64,000 nucleotides of DNA from Oscillospiraceae bacterium (GTDB lineage Bacteria; Bacillota; Clostridia; Oscillospirales; Ruminococcaceae), in the NCBI GenBank assembly GCA_902790675.1, contig CADASU010000002.1, forward strand, positions 124,001 to 188,000, given 5' to 3'. Position 1 is the first letter of the stretch, and each line of letters begins with the position of its first letter. Positions 46,445 to 55,894 of this stretch are shown here, one piece after another. Below the pieces are notes generated by a model that did not search any database, was not told where the DNA came from, and was given only the letters and a program-made list of their open reading frames with translations. A program made the translations under genes and the position numbers.

Positions 46445-47710
46445 TTATTTTTTATTCTTGTCAATTCTAATCGGATCTGCAGAAGACTCTATAACATCGG
46501 CAGTTATCTTTACAGTGTCTACTTCTTCCGAAGGCAACTCAAACATAAGATTAGATAAAGTATCTTCCAAAATTCCTCGCAAACCTCTAGCACCAGTTTT
46601 ACGCTCCAGCGCTTTTTTAGCAACAGCATGCAAGGCATCATCAGTAAATTCCAATTTTGTGCCATCATATGAAAATAATTTTTTATATTGCTTAATAAGC
46701 GCATTTTTTGGCTCAGTTAATATTCTAACCAATGCATCTTCATTTAAATCATCCAAAGCAGTAATAACAGGTATTCTTCCAACAAGCTCAGGAATAATTC
46801 CAAATTTTACTAAATCATGCGGCTCAACGTCTTTCATAGTTTTAGATATAGTCATATCTTTTTTTGATTTAATTTTAGACTCAAAGCCAATCGATGAATC
46901 TCCTAAACGTTTGCCTATAATCTTTTCAAGGCCTTCAAAAGCTCCACCACATATAAATAAAATATTTTTTGTATCTATTTGTATGAATTCCTGGTTAGGA
47001 TGCTTTCTTCCTCCCTGTGGAGGAACATTAGAAACTGTTCCTTCCAAAATTTTAAGCAAAGCCTGCTGAACTCCCTCGCCACTAACATCTCTAGTTATAG
47101 AAGCATTTTCAGATTTTCTAGTTATTTTATCTATCTCATCTATATATATTATTCCATGTTGAGCAAGTTCAATGTCAAAATCTGCAGCTTGTATCAATCT
47201 TAATATAACATTTTCAACATCTTCTCCAACATAACCTGCCTCAGTTAATGTTGTTGCATCAGCAACAGCAAACGGCACTTCCAATACTCTCGCCAAAGTT
47301 TGAGCCAAAAGAGTTTTTCCAACACCAGTTGGCCCCAAAAGCAAAACATTACTCTTTTGCAATTCTACATCATCATCATCAATTGAAGAAATTCTTTTAT
47401 AATGATTATAAACCGCAACTGATAAAACCATTTTAGCTTCATCTTGCCCAATAATATATTGATCTAAAGTTTGTTTTATCTCTTTCGGCTTCAAAAATAT
47501 TTGCTCATTCTTTTTCTGTTTTTTTGTGTTTTTTTGTATTTTCACATCAGAAGAACTCGAAAACAAACCATCCTCAACTAACATTCCATAACAAAGCGCA
47601 ACACATTCATTGCAAATGTAAGCGCTATTTCCGTATAACAGCCTTGCTACTTTATGTTCTGGTTTTCCGCAAAAACTACAACGAAGAAAGCCTTTTGATT
47701 CTGTTGCCAT
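46445..47710 (-). CDS. clpX: ATP-dependent Clp protease ATPase subunit ClpX
   Basis: ClpX unfolds substrates and feeds them into ClpP. The N-terminal zinc-binding domain has CSFC and CNEC. The AAA+ domain shows [12 protein letters not shown], the IYIDEIDKI Walker B and the pore loop [15 protein letters not shown] segment and the C-terminal small domain complete the 421 residues. An IGF-type ClpP-docking loop is present as SIGFESKI. The GGAGGGG ribosome site is strong. It follows clpP by 21 bases or so and ends at a terminator. Confidence 0.97.
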   Translation of the reverse strand: MATESKGFLRCSFCGKPEHKVARLLYGNSAYICNECVALCYGMLVEDGLFSSSSDVKIQKNTKKQKKNEQIFLKPKEIKQTLDQYIIGQDEAKMVLSVAVYNHYKRISSIDDDDVELQKSNVLLLGPTGVGKTLLAQTLARVLEVPFAVADATTLTEAGYVGEDVENVILRLIQAADFDIELAQHGIIYIDEIDKITRKSENASITRDVSGEGVQQALLKILEGTVSNVPPQGGRKHPNQEFIQIDTKNILFICGGAFEGLEKIIGKRLGDSSIGFESKIKSKKDMTISKTMKDVEPHDLVKFGIIPELVGRIPVITALDDLNEDALVRILTEPKNALIKQYKKLFSYDGTKLEFTDDALHAVAKKALERKTGARGLRGILEDTLSNLMFELPSEEVDTVKITADVIESSADPIRIDKNKK

Positions 47711-47731
47711 AACTAACCCCTCCGAAGATTC

Positions 47732-48313
47732 TTATCTATTTTTTATAACTTTATCTATCAAGCCGTATGATTTAGCTTCATCGGCCAGCATAAAATTATC
47801 TCTTTCTGTATCTTGCGATACTTTTTCAATAGGTTGTCCCGTAGCTTCAGAAAGCATTTTATTCAAACGAGACTTCATTCCAAGAATCCAATCAGCATGT
47901 ATTTTAATATCTGTTGCCTGCCCTTTAAATTGCCCAAGCGGTTGATGTATCATAATAGTGCTATTCGATAGAGCTATTCTTTTCCCTTTTGCGCCAGCAC
48001 TCAACAAAAATGCCCCCATAGAAGCAGCCATACCAATGCATATGGTAGAAACATCGCATTTTATATATTGCATAGTATCATAAATTGCAAATCCAGAAGT
48101 AACAGATCCTCCAGGACTATTTATATATAGCTGAATATCTTTTTCTGGATCTTGAGCTTCCAAAAATAATAATTGTGAAACAACCAAACTGGCTGTGCTA
48201 TCATTTACCTCATCCGACAACATAATTATTCTATCTTTTAAGAGACGCGAAAATATATCATAAGCTCGCTCTCCATGGCCAGTAGGCTCAACAACGGTTG
48301 GTACAAGTGCCAT
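47732..48313 (-). CDS. clpP: ATP-dependent Clp protease proteolytic subunit ClpP
   Basis: A serine peptidase forming the 14-mer chamber used by ClpX. The catalytic serine is in [11 protein letters not shown], the histidine in MIHQPLG, and the aspartate in a TERDNF context. The start is set at 48313 ([20 protein letters not shown]), which has AGGAGG six bases upstream; an in-frame ATG six codons earlier overlaps that site. The product is 193 residues, as usual. It is part of the tig-clpP-clpX operon. Confidence 0.97.
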   Translation of the reverse strand: MALVPTVVEPTGHGERAYDIFSRLLKDRIIMLSDEVNDSTASLVVSQLLFLEAQDPEKDIQLYINSPGGSVTSGFAIYDTMQYIKCDVSTICIGMAASMGAFLLSAGAKGKRIALSNSTIMIHQPLGQFKGQATDIKIHADWILGMKSRLNKMLSEATGQPIEKVSQDTERDNFMLADEAKSYGLIDKVIKNR

Positions 48314-48365
48314 AAAAAACCTCCTATACATATTATCATAACAATATTTTTATTACTTACAAAAA

Positions 48366-49664
48366 TTAATCTTCAATTATTTTATCATTTATTTTTGCAT
48401 TATCTTTAACAAATTCCAGCGCTTTTCTAACTAAAATATCCTCTTTTAAACTGTCAGCAGATATCATAGCTTTTATATTTTCAACTTCAGTATTATATTG
48501 CTTAGAAAGCTTATCAAATTCATTATTAACTTCCTCATCACTAACTTCAATATTTTCAAGCTCAGCAATTTTCTCTAAAGCCAAACGTGTTTTAACCTGA
48601 TTTTCAGCTTGATTTTTGAATTGTTCTCTGAGTTGATATTCATCTACTCCCATATACTGAGCATACATGTCTAAAGTTATTCCTTGCATAGATATGCGCT
48701 GTTCAAAGTCACGCATAAGCTCGTCAACACGTCTATCAAACATAACATTGGGAATTTCAGCCTTCATATTTTCAATCAATTTAGATGTAATATCATTGTC
48801 CACAGACATATCAGACGCTTTTTCATATTCTTCTTTAATTTTATTTTCAAGATCTTTTTTCAATTCATCTAAAGTATCATATTCACTAACATCTTTAGCA
48901 AATTCATCATCTTCATCTGGCAATTCAATTTTCTTAATTTCATGAAGTTTACATTTAAACACAGCAGGCTTTGCTTTCAAAGCTTCAGCATGATAGTCCT
49001 CTGGAAATGTAACATTAACATCAAATTCATCTCCAATATTGTGGCCAACTATCTGCTCTTCAAATTCTGGAATAAACTGGCCCGATCCTAATTTTAAGTT
49101 ATGATTCTCAGCTTTGCCACCATCAAATGCAACCCCGTCAATAAAGCCTTCAAAATCTAAAACAACTATATCACCATTTTCAGCCGCGCGATCTTCAACA
49201 GAAATCATGCGCCCACAGCGTTCACGCATCGCCTGCAATCTAGAGTCTACTGCTTTTTCATCAACCTTTCTCACAGGCTTTTCAACTTCAATGCCTTTAT
49301 AATTTTCAATTTTAACATTAGGCTTCAATACACAAACAGCTTTAAAAGTCAAACCTTTTTTAGCACTTGCCTCTATTGTTTCCAAAGATTCAATTGCAAC
49401 AACATCTAAATCTGCTTCTTTTATAGCCTCTGCTAACGCTTCTGGATATACAAGTTCAATAGCATCATCAAAGAAAAGCTCTTTTCCATATCTTTTTTCT
49501 ATAACTTTTCTAGGCGCTTTTCCAACTCTAAAGCCAGGAACACTTATTTCCTTTACTCTTTTCTTATAAGCTTTATCACAAGCCAAATCAAAAGTTTTAG
49601 CATCAACAAAAACTTCCAATTTGTTCATATTAGTAGCTATATTTTCATTTTTAATTAAACTCAT
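48366..49664 (-). CDS. tig: Trigger factor
   Basis: A ribosome-bound chaperone and peptidyl-prolyl isomerase. The N-terminal ribosome-binding signature is GFRVGKAPRKVIEKRYG. The FKBP-type domain begins near residue 150 (AENGDIVVLDFEGFIDG...), and the rest forms the helical chaperone domain. The length of 432 is typical. GGGGG lies about nine bases before the ATG. It is the first gene of the transcript that continues into clpP and clpX. Confidence 0.97.
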   Translation of the reverse strand: MSLIKNENIATNMNKLEVFVDAKTFDLACDKAYKKRVKEISVPGFRVGKAPRKVIEKRYGKELFFDDAIELVYPEALAEAIKEADLDVVAIESLETIEASAKKGLTFKAVCVLKPNVKIENYKGIEVEKPVRKVDEKAVDSRLQAMRERCGRMISVEDRAAENGDIVVLDFEGFIDGVAFDGGKAENHNLKLGSGQFIPEFEEQIVGHNIGDEFDVNVTFPEDYHAEALKAKPAVFKCKLHEIKKIELPDEDDEFAKDVSEYDTLDELKKDLENKIKEEYEKASDMSVDNDITSKLIENMKAEIPNVMFDRRVDELMRDFEQRISMQGITLDMYAQYMGVDEYQLREQFKNQAENQVKTRLALEKIAELENIEVSDEEVNNEFDKLSKQYNTEVENIKAMISADSLKEDILVRKALEFVKDNAKINDKIIED

Positions 49665-49703
49665 TATATTTCCCCCACATTCAATTTTCTACAGATGATA
49701 CTC

Positions 49704-49732
49704 ATTATAACATAAAATTAATAATTTGTTAA
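49704..49732 (-). promoter_or_regulatory. Promoter of tig-clpP-clpX
   Basis: Leftward TTAACA (49727-49732), 17-bp spacer, TATAAT (49704-49709) with an upstream TG, about 40 bases before the tig ATG. Confidence 0.8.
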
Positions 49733-49749
49733 GTAAAATATATTTTTTA

Positions 49750-50427
49750 TTAAAAAATTTTTAACAGATTAAAGTTTAAATAGTCACTAGAAACCAATTT
49801 ATATTCGATTCCTTCAACATTACCCTCAACAGCATATCTGCAAGATTTACCATGTAAGTGTCCATAATAAACATTCTTTATTTTATACTCATAAAGCACA
49901 TCCAATATTTGAGTTGTTCTACTTGAGCCAAATATTGGCGGATAATGCAAAAAAACTATAGGTTCCTTCTTAGCACTATCTAGCGAAAGCTTCAACCTAC
50001 CTGCTTCTCGTTCTAAAACTTTTTTATCTGCAGTTTTTCCAGGCTCATTAACCCATCCTCGCGTGCCACAAATAGAATATTCTTCATATTCATAAGAATT
50101 ATTAAACAAAAAGTGCATATTCTCAAATCCATTATCTTTAAAGAAAACATCCATCTTATTTTTAGTACTAAAATAATAATCATGATTTCCTTTTAAAAAT
50201 ATTTTTTTGCCAGGCAAACTATTTATAAATTCAAAGTCCGGTTTAGACTGTTCCAAGTTTATTCCCCATGATATATCACCAGGAATAACAACAGTATCAT
50301 CAACTTTTACGGTTGATTTCCAACTATTTTCTATTTTTGCCAAATAATTATCCCAGCCGTCAAAAACATCCATAGGCTTATCTGTTCCAAGAGATAAGTG
50401 TAAATCAGAAATTACATATAAACTCAT
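49750..50427 (-). CDS. Calcineurin-like metallophosphoesterase
   Basis: Metal-ligand motifs of the family are in order: SDLHLSLG near residue 7, PGDISWG near 49, GNHDYY near 79, a HYPP near 160 and GHLHGKS near 190. The 225 residues have no signal peptide, so it should act in the cytoplasm on an unknown phosphoester, possibly a nucleotide or nucleic acid. It is the last gene of the rbgA transcript, eight bases after thrC, with AGAGGG before the ATG. The family is clear but the substrate is not. Confidence 0.88.
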   Translation of the reverse strand: MSLYVISDLHLSLGTDKPMDVFDGWDNYLAKIENSWKSTVKVDDTVVIPGDISWGINLEQSKPDFEFINSLPGKKIFLKGNHDYYFSTKNKMDVFFKDNGFENMHFLFNNSYEYEEYSICGTRGWVNEPGKTADKKVLEREAGRLKLSLDSAKKEPIVFLHYPPIFGSSRTTQILDVLYEYKIKNVYYGHLHGKSCRYAVEGNVEGIEYKLVSSDYLNFNLLKIF

Positions 50428-50435
50428 ATTACCCT

Positions 50436-51935
50436 CTAAATCTTATCACAAACAGCGTTATTCAATAAATAATTTTTCATTTCATCTCTAGAAATCACTT
50501 TATTAAACCTAACATTTTTACTATTTAAATTCGAAATAGGCTTAGGAATTTCAGTTCTAGTAATTTTAGATAATTCACCTAATTTTTCAAAAATATTTCC
50601 GTCAGCAAATTCACCTATAGAGTCCAAAACATCTTTAGCAAACTTATATGGACTAGCCGTAGAAGCTATTATAGTCTTTGTATTATCTTTTGAGTCCATA
50701 ACATATTTGCCGTAAACATTAAATGCAACCGCGGTATGTGGATCAATCAGATATCTATATTTATTAAATACACTTTTTATAGTTTTTTTAGTATGTATAT
50801 CATCGCAGAATTCACCATAAAATTCATCTTGCAATTTAATTTTCACTTCTTCGCATACTTCAAAAGAACCTTCATTAACAAGCTGACCATATAAGTTACA
50901 TATTTTTTTATCATTTTCATTATATAAATGAAAAAGAAGCCTCTCCAAATTACTAGAAATCAAAATGTCCATTGATGGAGAAATAGTAGAATAAAATTTT
51001 CTATTTTTATCGTATCTGCCCGTGTTAATAAAGTCAGTTAAAACGTTATTGCTGTTAGACGCACAAATAAATTTTTTTACCGGTAGTCCCATTTTTTTTG
51101 CATAATATGCAGCTAATATATTTCCAAAATTTCCTGTAGGGACAACAATATTCACTAGTTCTCCATTACGTAGCTGCCCATTTTTTAACATATCACAATA
51201 TGCTGAAAAATAATATACTATTTGAGGAACAAGCCTACCCCAATTTATAGAATTAGCGCTTGAAAGCAACACACCTTTTTCATTTAATTGCTCACAAAGT
51301 TCTTTGTCCGTAAATATTTTTTTTACGCCACTTTGAGCATCATCGAAGTTACCTTTAATTGAACAAACATCAACATTTTTTCCGTCTTGCGTCACCATTT
51401 GAAGTTTTTGCATATCTGAAACACCATTTTCAGGATAAAAAACCAATATGCTAGTTCCATTAACATTTTTAAAGCCTTCCAGAGCCGCCTTACCTGTATC
51501 ACCAGAGGTAGCAACTAAAATTTTAACATTTTTCAAACCAGCTTCTTTTTTCATAGATGTAGTTAATAAATGAGGAAGCAATTGCAAAGCCATATCTTTA
51601 AAAGCACAAGTTGGTCCATGCCATAATTCTAAAACAAATTTATTATCATCTAATTTTACAACTTTTGCAATATCATCTGATGAAAATTTTTCTTTTGAAT
51701 AGGCCTTATCAACACATTCCAATATTTCTTCATTAGTAAAGTCAGTTAAAAATTTACTTAAAATAAAACTTGCTCTCTCAATATAATTCATATTAGATAA
51801 AAGCTCTAAATTTACCGAAGAAATATGTGGCAATTTTTCAGGAACAAACAAGCCCCCATCTTTAGATATTCCACTAACTATTGCCTTAGCAGAACTAATT
51901 CTTAAATCACTGTTTCTAGTACTAGTATAAAGCAT
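50436..51935 (-). CDS. thrC: Threonine synthase
   Basis: Converts O-phosphohomoserine to threonine with PLP. The 499-residue chain is the long form. It has the PLP lysine in GPTCAFKDMALQL, ATSGDTGKAALEGF, the phosphate-binding VPTGNFGNILAAYYAKKMG and the C-terminal IDPHTAVA. GAAAGG precedes the ATG. No hom or thrB is adjacent. There is no room for a T-box or threonine leader, because the dipeptidase gene ends 33 bases upstream. Confidence 0.96.
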   Translation of the reverse strand: MLYTSTRNSDLRISSAKAIVSGISKDGGLFVPEKLPHISSVNLELLSNMNYIERASFILSKFLTDFTNEEILECVDKAYSKEKFSSDDIAKVVKLDDNKFVLELWHGPTCAFKDMALQLLPHLLTTSMKKEAGLKNVKILVATSGDTGKAALEGFKNVNGTSILVFYPENGVSDMQKLQMVTQDGKNVDVCSIKGNFDDAQSGVKKIFTDKELCEQLNEKGVLLSSANSINWGRLVPQIVYYFSAYCDMLKNGQLRNGELVNIVVPTGNFGNILAAYYAKKMGLPVKKFICASNSNNVLTDFINTGRYDKNRKFYSTISPSMDILISSNLERLLFHLYNENDKKICNLYGQLVNEGSFEVCEEVKIKLQDEFYGEFCDDIHTKKTIKSVFNKYRYLIDPHTAVAFNVYGKYVMDSKDNTKTIIASTASPYKFAKDVLDSIGEFADGNIFEKLGELSKITRTEIPKPISNLNSKNVRFNKVISRDEMKNYLLNNAVCDKI

Positions 51936-51968
51936 TTTTTATTATCCTTTCAGTTTAAAACAAAAAAC

Positions 51969-52859
51969 TTAATTAAATGTTTGGTCAAAAAATCTTTTCG
52001 CATTTTCAAACATTATTTTATTGGCAATATCTTCACCAAAACACCTTGATATATTTTGTTTGATTGTTGGCACAAAAGTAATATCTTTTATATCATCCGG
52101 CATATCAGCACCATCAAAATCACTACCAATAGCCAAAATATCTTCACATTTTTGTTTCAAAAAATAATCAATATGTTTAATCAAAGCATTCACACCATTT
52201 TTACAATTATCTTCCAAAAACAATTTATAAAAATTTAATCCAATTATTCCACCAACACTTTTTATTTCTCGTATTTGATCTGCCTTTAAATTTCTAACAT
52301 GATTACAAACATCATATGCATTGGAATGTGTTGCAATAAACGGCTTTTTTGCAATTTGAGCAACGTCCCAAAAAGATTCTTCATTTAAATGTGAAACGTC
52401 AACAACAATATTTTTTCTTTCTAATTCACAAACAACTTGTTTTCCAAAGGGCTTTAGTCCCCCAGTCGATAAAGCTCCAGATGCTATAGCATTTTCATTA
52501 TTCCAAGTTAATGTTAAAATTTTTATGTTTTTATTTTTTAATTCATCAACTCTAGATATATCTTTTCCAAGCAACAAACCACCTTCAACCATCAATATAG
52601 CCTTAAAATTTGCATCAAAATTTCCTCTATAAATGGGCAGTTCGAATTTTTCCATGTACTTGTATTGTTTCAAAAACAAATCATAAGCCTTATCCGAGTT
52701 TACAGTATCAGGCATCCAAAAAGCAAACGTTTGAAACCATTTGTCAAAAGTTGACTTTCCACGTTCAATATCTATATGATATTTATTTTTTAACATGCTT
52801 TTTTTTATTTTAGAAAAACATTTAGAAATAGTATCACAATGCAAATCAAAAAAGTTCAT
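51969..52859 (-). CDS. Membrane dipeptidase family (M19) zinc peptidase
   Basis: Related to renal dipeptidase; bacterial members cleave dipeptides, including some with D-amino acids. The metal-binding residues fit the family: FDLHCDT near the start, MVEGG near 88, DVSHLNEESFWD, THSNAYDVCNHVRNL and AIGSDFDG. About 297 residues with no signal peptide suggests a cytoplasmic enzyme. The start (MNFFDLHCDT at 52859, or an ATG two codons earlier) lies inside the end of the rnhB-yraN frame, indicating coupled translation. Substrate is unknown. Confidence 0.88.
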   Translation of the reverse strand: MNFFDLHCDTISKCFSKIKKSMLKNKYHIDIERGKSTFDKWFQTFAFWMPDTVNSDKAYDLFLKQYKYMEKFELPIYRGNFDANFKAILMVEGGLLLGKDISRVDELKNKNIKILTLTWNNENAIASGALSTGGLKPFGKQVVCELERKNIVVDVSHLNEESFWDVAQIAKKPFIATHSNAYDVCNHVRNLKADQIREIKSVGGIIGLNFYKLFLEDNCKNGVNALIKHIDYFLKQKCEDILAIGSDFDGADMPDDIKDITFVPTIKQNISRCFGEDIANKIMFENAKRFFDQTFN

Positions 52860-53826
52860 ATTCATCACCCACACTAAAAGCATCTTTTATATATTCAATT
52901 TTAAAATCGCCACTAGTTTCTTTTACCACCTCTGAAACATCAAATCGGGGTTGATATTCACATGGATGTTTTTTCAAAAAACTAATTGCTGTTTTAATAA
53001 TTTTCTTTTGCTTGGCAAGGTTCACAGATTCTCTAGGAGAATATCCACATCCCTCACTCCTAAGCTTTACTTCAACAAAACATATGTAACTGCCCTTAAC
53101 TGCAATTAAATCTATTTCACCATATTCACTTTTATAATTTTTCGCTATAACATTATATTTATTACGTTTAAGCCACTCATATGTTATTTTTTCTCCTAAT
53201 TGCCCATTAATTAATTGAACAGTTGAAATTTTTTCTCTAATTTTTTTCAAAAAGCTCATTCTATGTATTGGTGTTACACCATATTTAATTATATTTGAAT
53301 AATGTTCCTTTGTTCCATACCCTTTATGTCTGTCAAATCCATAGTCAGGGTATTTTTTATGAAATTCAACCATCATTCTGTCCCTGGTAACCTTAGCAAC
53401 TATAGACGCAGCAGCTATAGATGCGCTTTTCGAATCTCCTTTAATAACAAATTCTGCTTTTGCTTTCAAATCCGGCAATCTATTACCATCAACCAATATC
53501 AATTCAGGCTCTGGCTTTATTTGTTCAACAGCTTTTTTCATAGCTAAAAACGTTGCCCTTAAAATATTGTATTTTTCTATATAATCAACATCTACAACAC
53601 CCACAGCATAATATAAAGAATTTTCAATTATTTTATCATATAATTTTTCTCTCTTTTTTTCGCTAAATTTTTTACTATCATTAACTTCCGAAATAAAGTC
53701 TTTGGCATCAGGCTTTAAAACCACTGCAGCAGCAACAACTGGCCCAGCTAAAGGTCCTCTTCCCGCTTCATCAACGCCACACAAAACATTAACGCCATAA
53801 TTTTTATCAAACTCAAATAAACTCAT
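52846..53826 (-). CDS. rnhB: Ribonuclease HII fused to a YraN (UPF0102) nuclease-like domain
   Basis: Residues 1-205 are RNase HII, which removes ribonucleotides from DNA: DEAGRGPLAGPVVAAAV, GDSKSASIAAASIVAKVTRD and the final TPIHRMSF. Residues from about 208 to 326 are YraN, a PD-(D/E)XK-like fold with GEKITYEWLKRNKY, GEIDLIA and CFVEVKLR. The two are usually separate neighbouring genes; here the frame runs through without a stop. The join is continuous in sequence and both halves keep their key residues, so a functional bifunctional protein is likely. The gene is 14 bases after rbgA and overlaps the dipeptidase gene. Confidence 0.93.
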   Translation of the reverse strand: MSLFEFDKNYGVNVLCGVDEAGRGPLAGPVVAAAVVLKPDAKDFISEVNDSKKFSEKKREKLYDKIIENSLYYAVGVVDVDYIEKYNILRATFLAMKKAVEQIKPEPELILVDGNRLPDLKAKAEFVIKGDSKSASIAAASIVAKVTRDRMMVEFHKKYPDYGFDRHKGYGTKEHYSNIIKYGVTPIHRMSFLKKIREKISTVQLINGQLGEKITYEWLKRNKYNVIAKNYKSEYGEIDLIAVKGSYICFVEVKLRSEGCGYSPRESVNLAKQKKIIKTAISFLKKHPCEYQPRFDVSEVVKETSGDFKIEYIKDAFSVGDEYELF

Positions 53827-53840
53827 TAATTATTCTCCTA

Positions 53841-54719
53841 TTAATCCTCGATATTTGGAGGCATTTCCAAAGTGATTTTTCCAAATTTACCAGACCTATA
53901 TTCCTCAAGAACAGTAATAGCCGCCCTTTCAGTATCAACCTCTCCGCCTTTAATCAACATTCCTCGAGATCTGCCAACTGCTTCTAATTTTTCAAATGGC
54001 TCATTAACATCAGACAAATCTACATTAAATCTTTCAATCAGCTTACTATTATAATTCTTATGTAAATATTCTAAAAGGTTCATAGCAACATATTCTATGT
54101 CAAACACGCTATCTTTAATCGAACCAATATAAGCCAAATTAAGTCCTACTTTAGGGTCTTCAAATTTATGCCATAAAGTCCCAGGCATATCTAGTAGATC
54201 AACAACTCCATCTACAGACACCCACTGCTTATTTGTTGTAACTCCAGGCCTGTTTTCTGCTTTCGCTTTATTTTTTCCCGCTAAAGAATTAATTAATGTA
54301 GATTTACCCACATTTGGAATACCAACTATCATAACCCTAGGAGCTCGGCCAACCATTCCTTTATTAGTCTTATGTTTAATCAAACCTGCCAAAGCTTTCT
54401 TTACAACAGAAACTACAGCCTTAACACTTTTTGCATTTTTGCAATTAACAGCTATGGCCAAAGTCTTTTCAGTTTTAGATATATATTTAACCCACATATC
54501 ACTAACGTTAGAATCAGCCAAATCACTTTTTCCTAAAGCAACAATTCTAGGCTTATTGTTTATCAAATTAGCAAGTAATGGATTCCTACTGCTGAATGGA
54601 ATTCGAGAATCAATCAACTCAATAACCAAATCCACTTTAGACATATTTTCTTTTATCAAACGCTGCGTTACTTTCATATGCCCCGGAAACCAATTTATGT
54701 TGGCTCTATTTTCATCCAT
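53841..54719 (-). CDS. rbgA: Ribosome biogenesis GTPase RbgA (YlqF)
   Basis: A circularly permuted GTPase needed for late 50S assembly. It starts with the family WFPGHM. G4 (GKSD) comes before G1 (GIPNVGKSTLINSL) and G3 (DMPG), confirming the permutation. The C-terminal ANTAR-like helical domain completes 292 residues. GGGGGAG precedes the ATG. It heads the transcript rbgA, rnhB-yraN, dipeptidase, thrC, phosphoesterase. In many Firmicutes rbgA follows rplS-lepB directly; here about 7.5 kb separates them. Confidence 0.96.
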   Translation of the reverse strand: MDENRANINWFPGHMKVTQRLIKENMSKVDLVIELIDSRIPFSSRNPLLANLINNKPRIVALGKSDLADSNVSDMWVKYISKTEKTLAIAVNCKNAKSVKAVVSVVKKALAGLIKHKTNKGMVGRAPRVMIVGIPNVGKSTLINSLAGKNKAKAENRPGVTTNKQWVSVDGVVDLLDMPGTLWHKFEDPKVGLNLAYIGSIKDSVFDIEYVAMNLLEYLHKNYNSKLIERFNVDLSDVNEPFEKLEAVGRSRGMLIKGGEVDTERAAITVLEEYRSGKFGKITLEMPPNIED

Positions 54720-54747
54720 TTAGATCAACTCCCCCAAATCTAAATAG

Positions 54748-54753
54748 ATTATA
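54748..54753 (-). promoter_or_regulatory. Extended -10 promoter for rbgA
   Basis: Leftward TG-T-TATAAT, 28 bases before the rbgA ATG and directly after a terminator hairpin. No strong -35 is seen. Confidence 0.55.
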
Positions 54754-54756
54754 ACA

Positions 54757-54783
54757 TAAAAAAGAAGATATTTCTATCTTCTT
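54757..54783 (-). terminator. Intrinsic terminator with GAAA tetraloop
   Basis: Leftward AAGAAGATA (54775-54783), GAAA loop, TATCTTCTT (54762-54770), then TTTTATG. It ends the transcript of the small gene at 54811-55152. Confidence 0.85.
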
Positions 54784-54810
54784 ACCCATTCTTATTTTTT
54801 AATATTCTAA

Positions 54811-55152
54811 TTATTTTATTTGTTCTAACTTATATGAATTCATTCCAATATTTAAACTATATTTTTTTATTTTACCATTAATTCCTTCAATGACTAATTC
54901 TGTTTCCCCACCATGTTTAAAATCTGCATGAACCATATACGCTTCAAGCGATTCATCATAGTGTATATTTACATCACCATATTTTTTGTCAACTAAATAT
55001 GCTTTGTATGTATCATCAAAATGACATTCATCACTAGAGGTATTCTGCACAGCGGGTAGCATCGCCATAACAACAGTATATACTCCTGAACATATTGCAA
55101 ATATTATTAATTTTTTCCAAGTTAAATTAAATCCACCAAATATTTTTTTCAC
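54811..55152 (-). CDS. Small membrane-anchored or exported protein of unknown function
   Basis: A GTG start at 55152 is chosen, with GAGGG eight bases upstream; an upstream in-frame ATG has no ribosome site. The 113-residue product begins VKKIFGGFNLTWKKLIIF and has one hydrophobic segment (about residues 12-33). The rest is a polar domain rich in Tyr, Asp and His, probably beta-structured and outside the cell if the segment is a signal anchor. I do not recognise the family with confidence. A terminator on each side indicates its own small transcript. Confidence 0.6.
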   Translation of the reverse strand: MKKIFGGFNLTWKKLIIFAICSGVYTVVMAMLPAVQNTSSDECHFDDTYKAYLVDKKYGDVNIHYDESLEAYMVHADFKHGGETELVIEGINGKIKKYSLNIGMNSYKLEQIK

Positions 55153-55279
55153 TATATAAACCCTCTTTATAAAAATTCGCAATAAATCTCCGTTTCACAT
55201 TTTAACATAGTTTCAGGCCATTTCAATATTATTTGGCAAAAAAATAATGTTTTATAAAAGTATTTTTGACGCGTAAAAG

Positions 55280-55320
55280 AAAAAACTAAATTGCTAAATT
55301 TTAATCCAGCAATTTAGTTT
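55280..55320 (-). terminator. Intrinsic terminator after the 55352-55750 membrane gene
   Basis: A perfect 12-bp stem (55284-55295 with 55308-55319) is followed leftward by a T-rich tract (TTTTTTCTTTT). It lies just after the stop of the membrane-protein gene. Confidence 0.88.
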
Positions 55321-55351
55321 TAATAATCCCGCTCTATTTTATACAATATAT

Positions 55352-55750
55352 CTAATCTTGCGCTTTTCTCACTTTATATAAATAATAGAAGCCCAAAACA
55401 TCAACTATAGAATCAAGAGAAAGCATTGATGATATTGACCTTGCCGTTACAGCATGCACTATCTTGGTAGCAATACCTAAAAGTAGTAAAATCATATACA
55501 ATGTTCCACTGCTAATACCGTGTGCTGCTCTTCTTGCCAACAAAAAATACCATAGATAAAAAACAATACTAACAATAATAGCTACATTGAACTCTAACAT
55601 TACATCTGATTTACCAGACATGCTTTTCAATTGATTTGCAACCTCGGGAACAGCATTAGATGCGATTAATGCCACTACAAATATTGCTGAAAGTATAATA
55701 TAGATCCAGCTAAATGACAGTAACTTTTCACTTGGTGTTTTCTTTTTCAT
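55352..55750 (-). CDS. Four-segment membrane protein of unknown function
   Basis: The ATG at 55750 has GGAGGAG upstream; the in-frame ATG six codons earlier overlaps that site and is rejected. The 132 residues have a basic N-terminus (MKKKTPSEKL) and about four hydrophobic stretches near residues 12-34, 55-78, 85-107 and 113-126. There are no catalytic motifs and no recognisable family. It is followed by a strong terminator. The 126 bp upstream, to the VanY gene, hold nothing else visible. Confidence 0.65.
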   Translation of the reverse strand: MKKKTPSEKLLSFSWIYIILSAIFVVALIASNAVPEVANQLKSMSGKSDVMLEFNVAIIVSIVFYLWYFLLARRAAHGISSGTLYMILLLLGIATKIVHAVTARSISSMLSLDSIVDVLGFYYLYKVRKAQD

Positions 55751-55894
55751 TGTTCTCCTCCTTTTCAACTACACGCTTTGTATAAACTTCTTTAAATACA
55801 ATATACCAAAAAAAAGAGAAAAAATCAACAATAAAATTAGATATATTATCCATTTTTTATTTATTTAACTAACTAAAACCTGTTAATTTTACTA

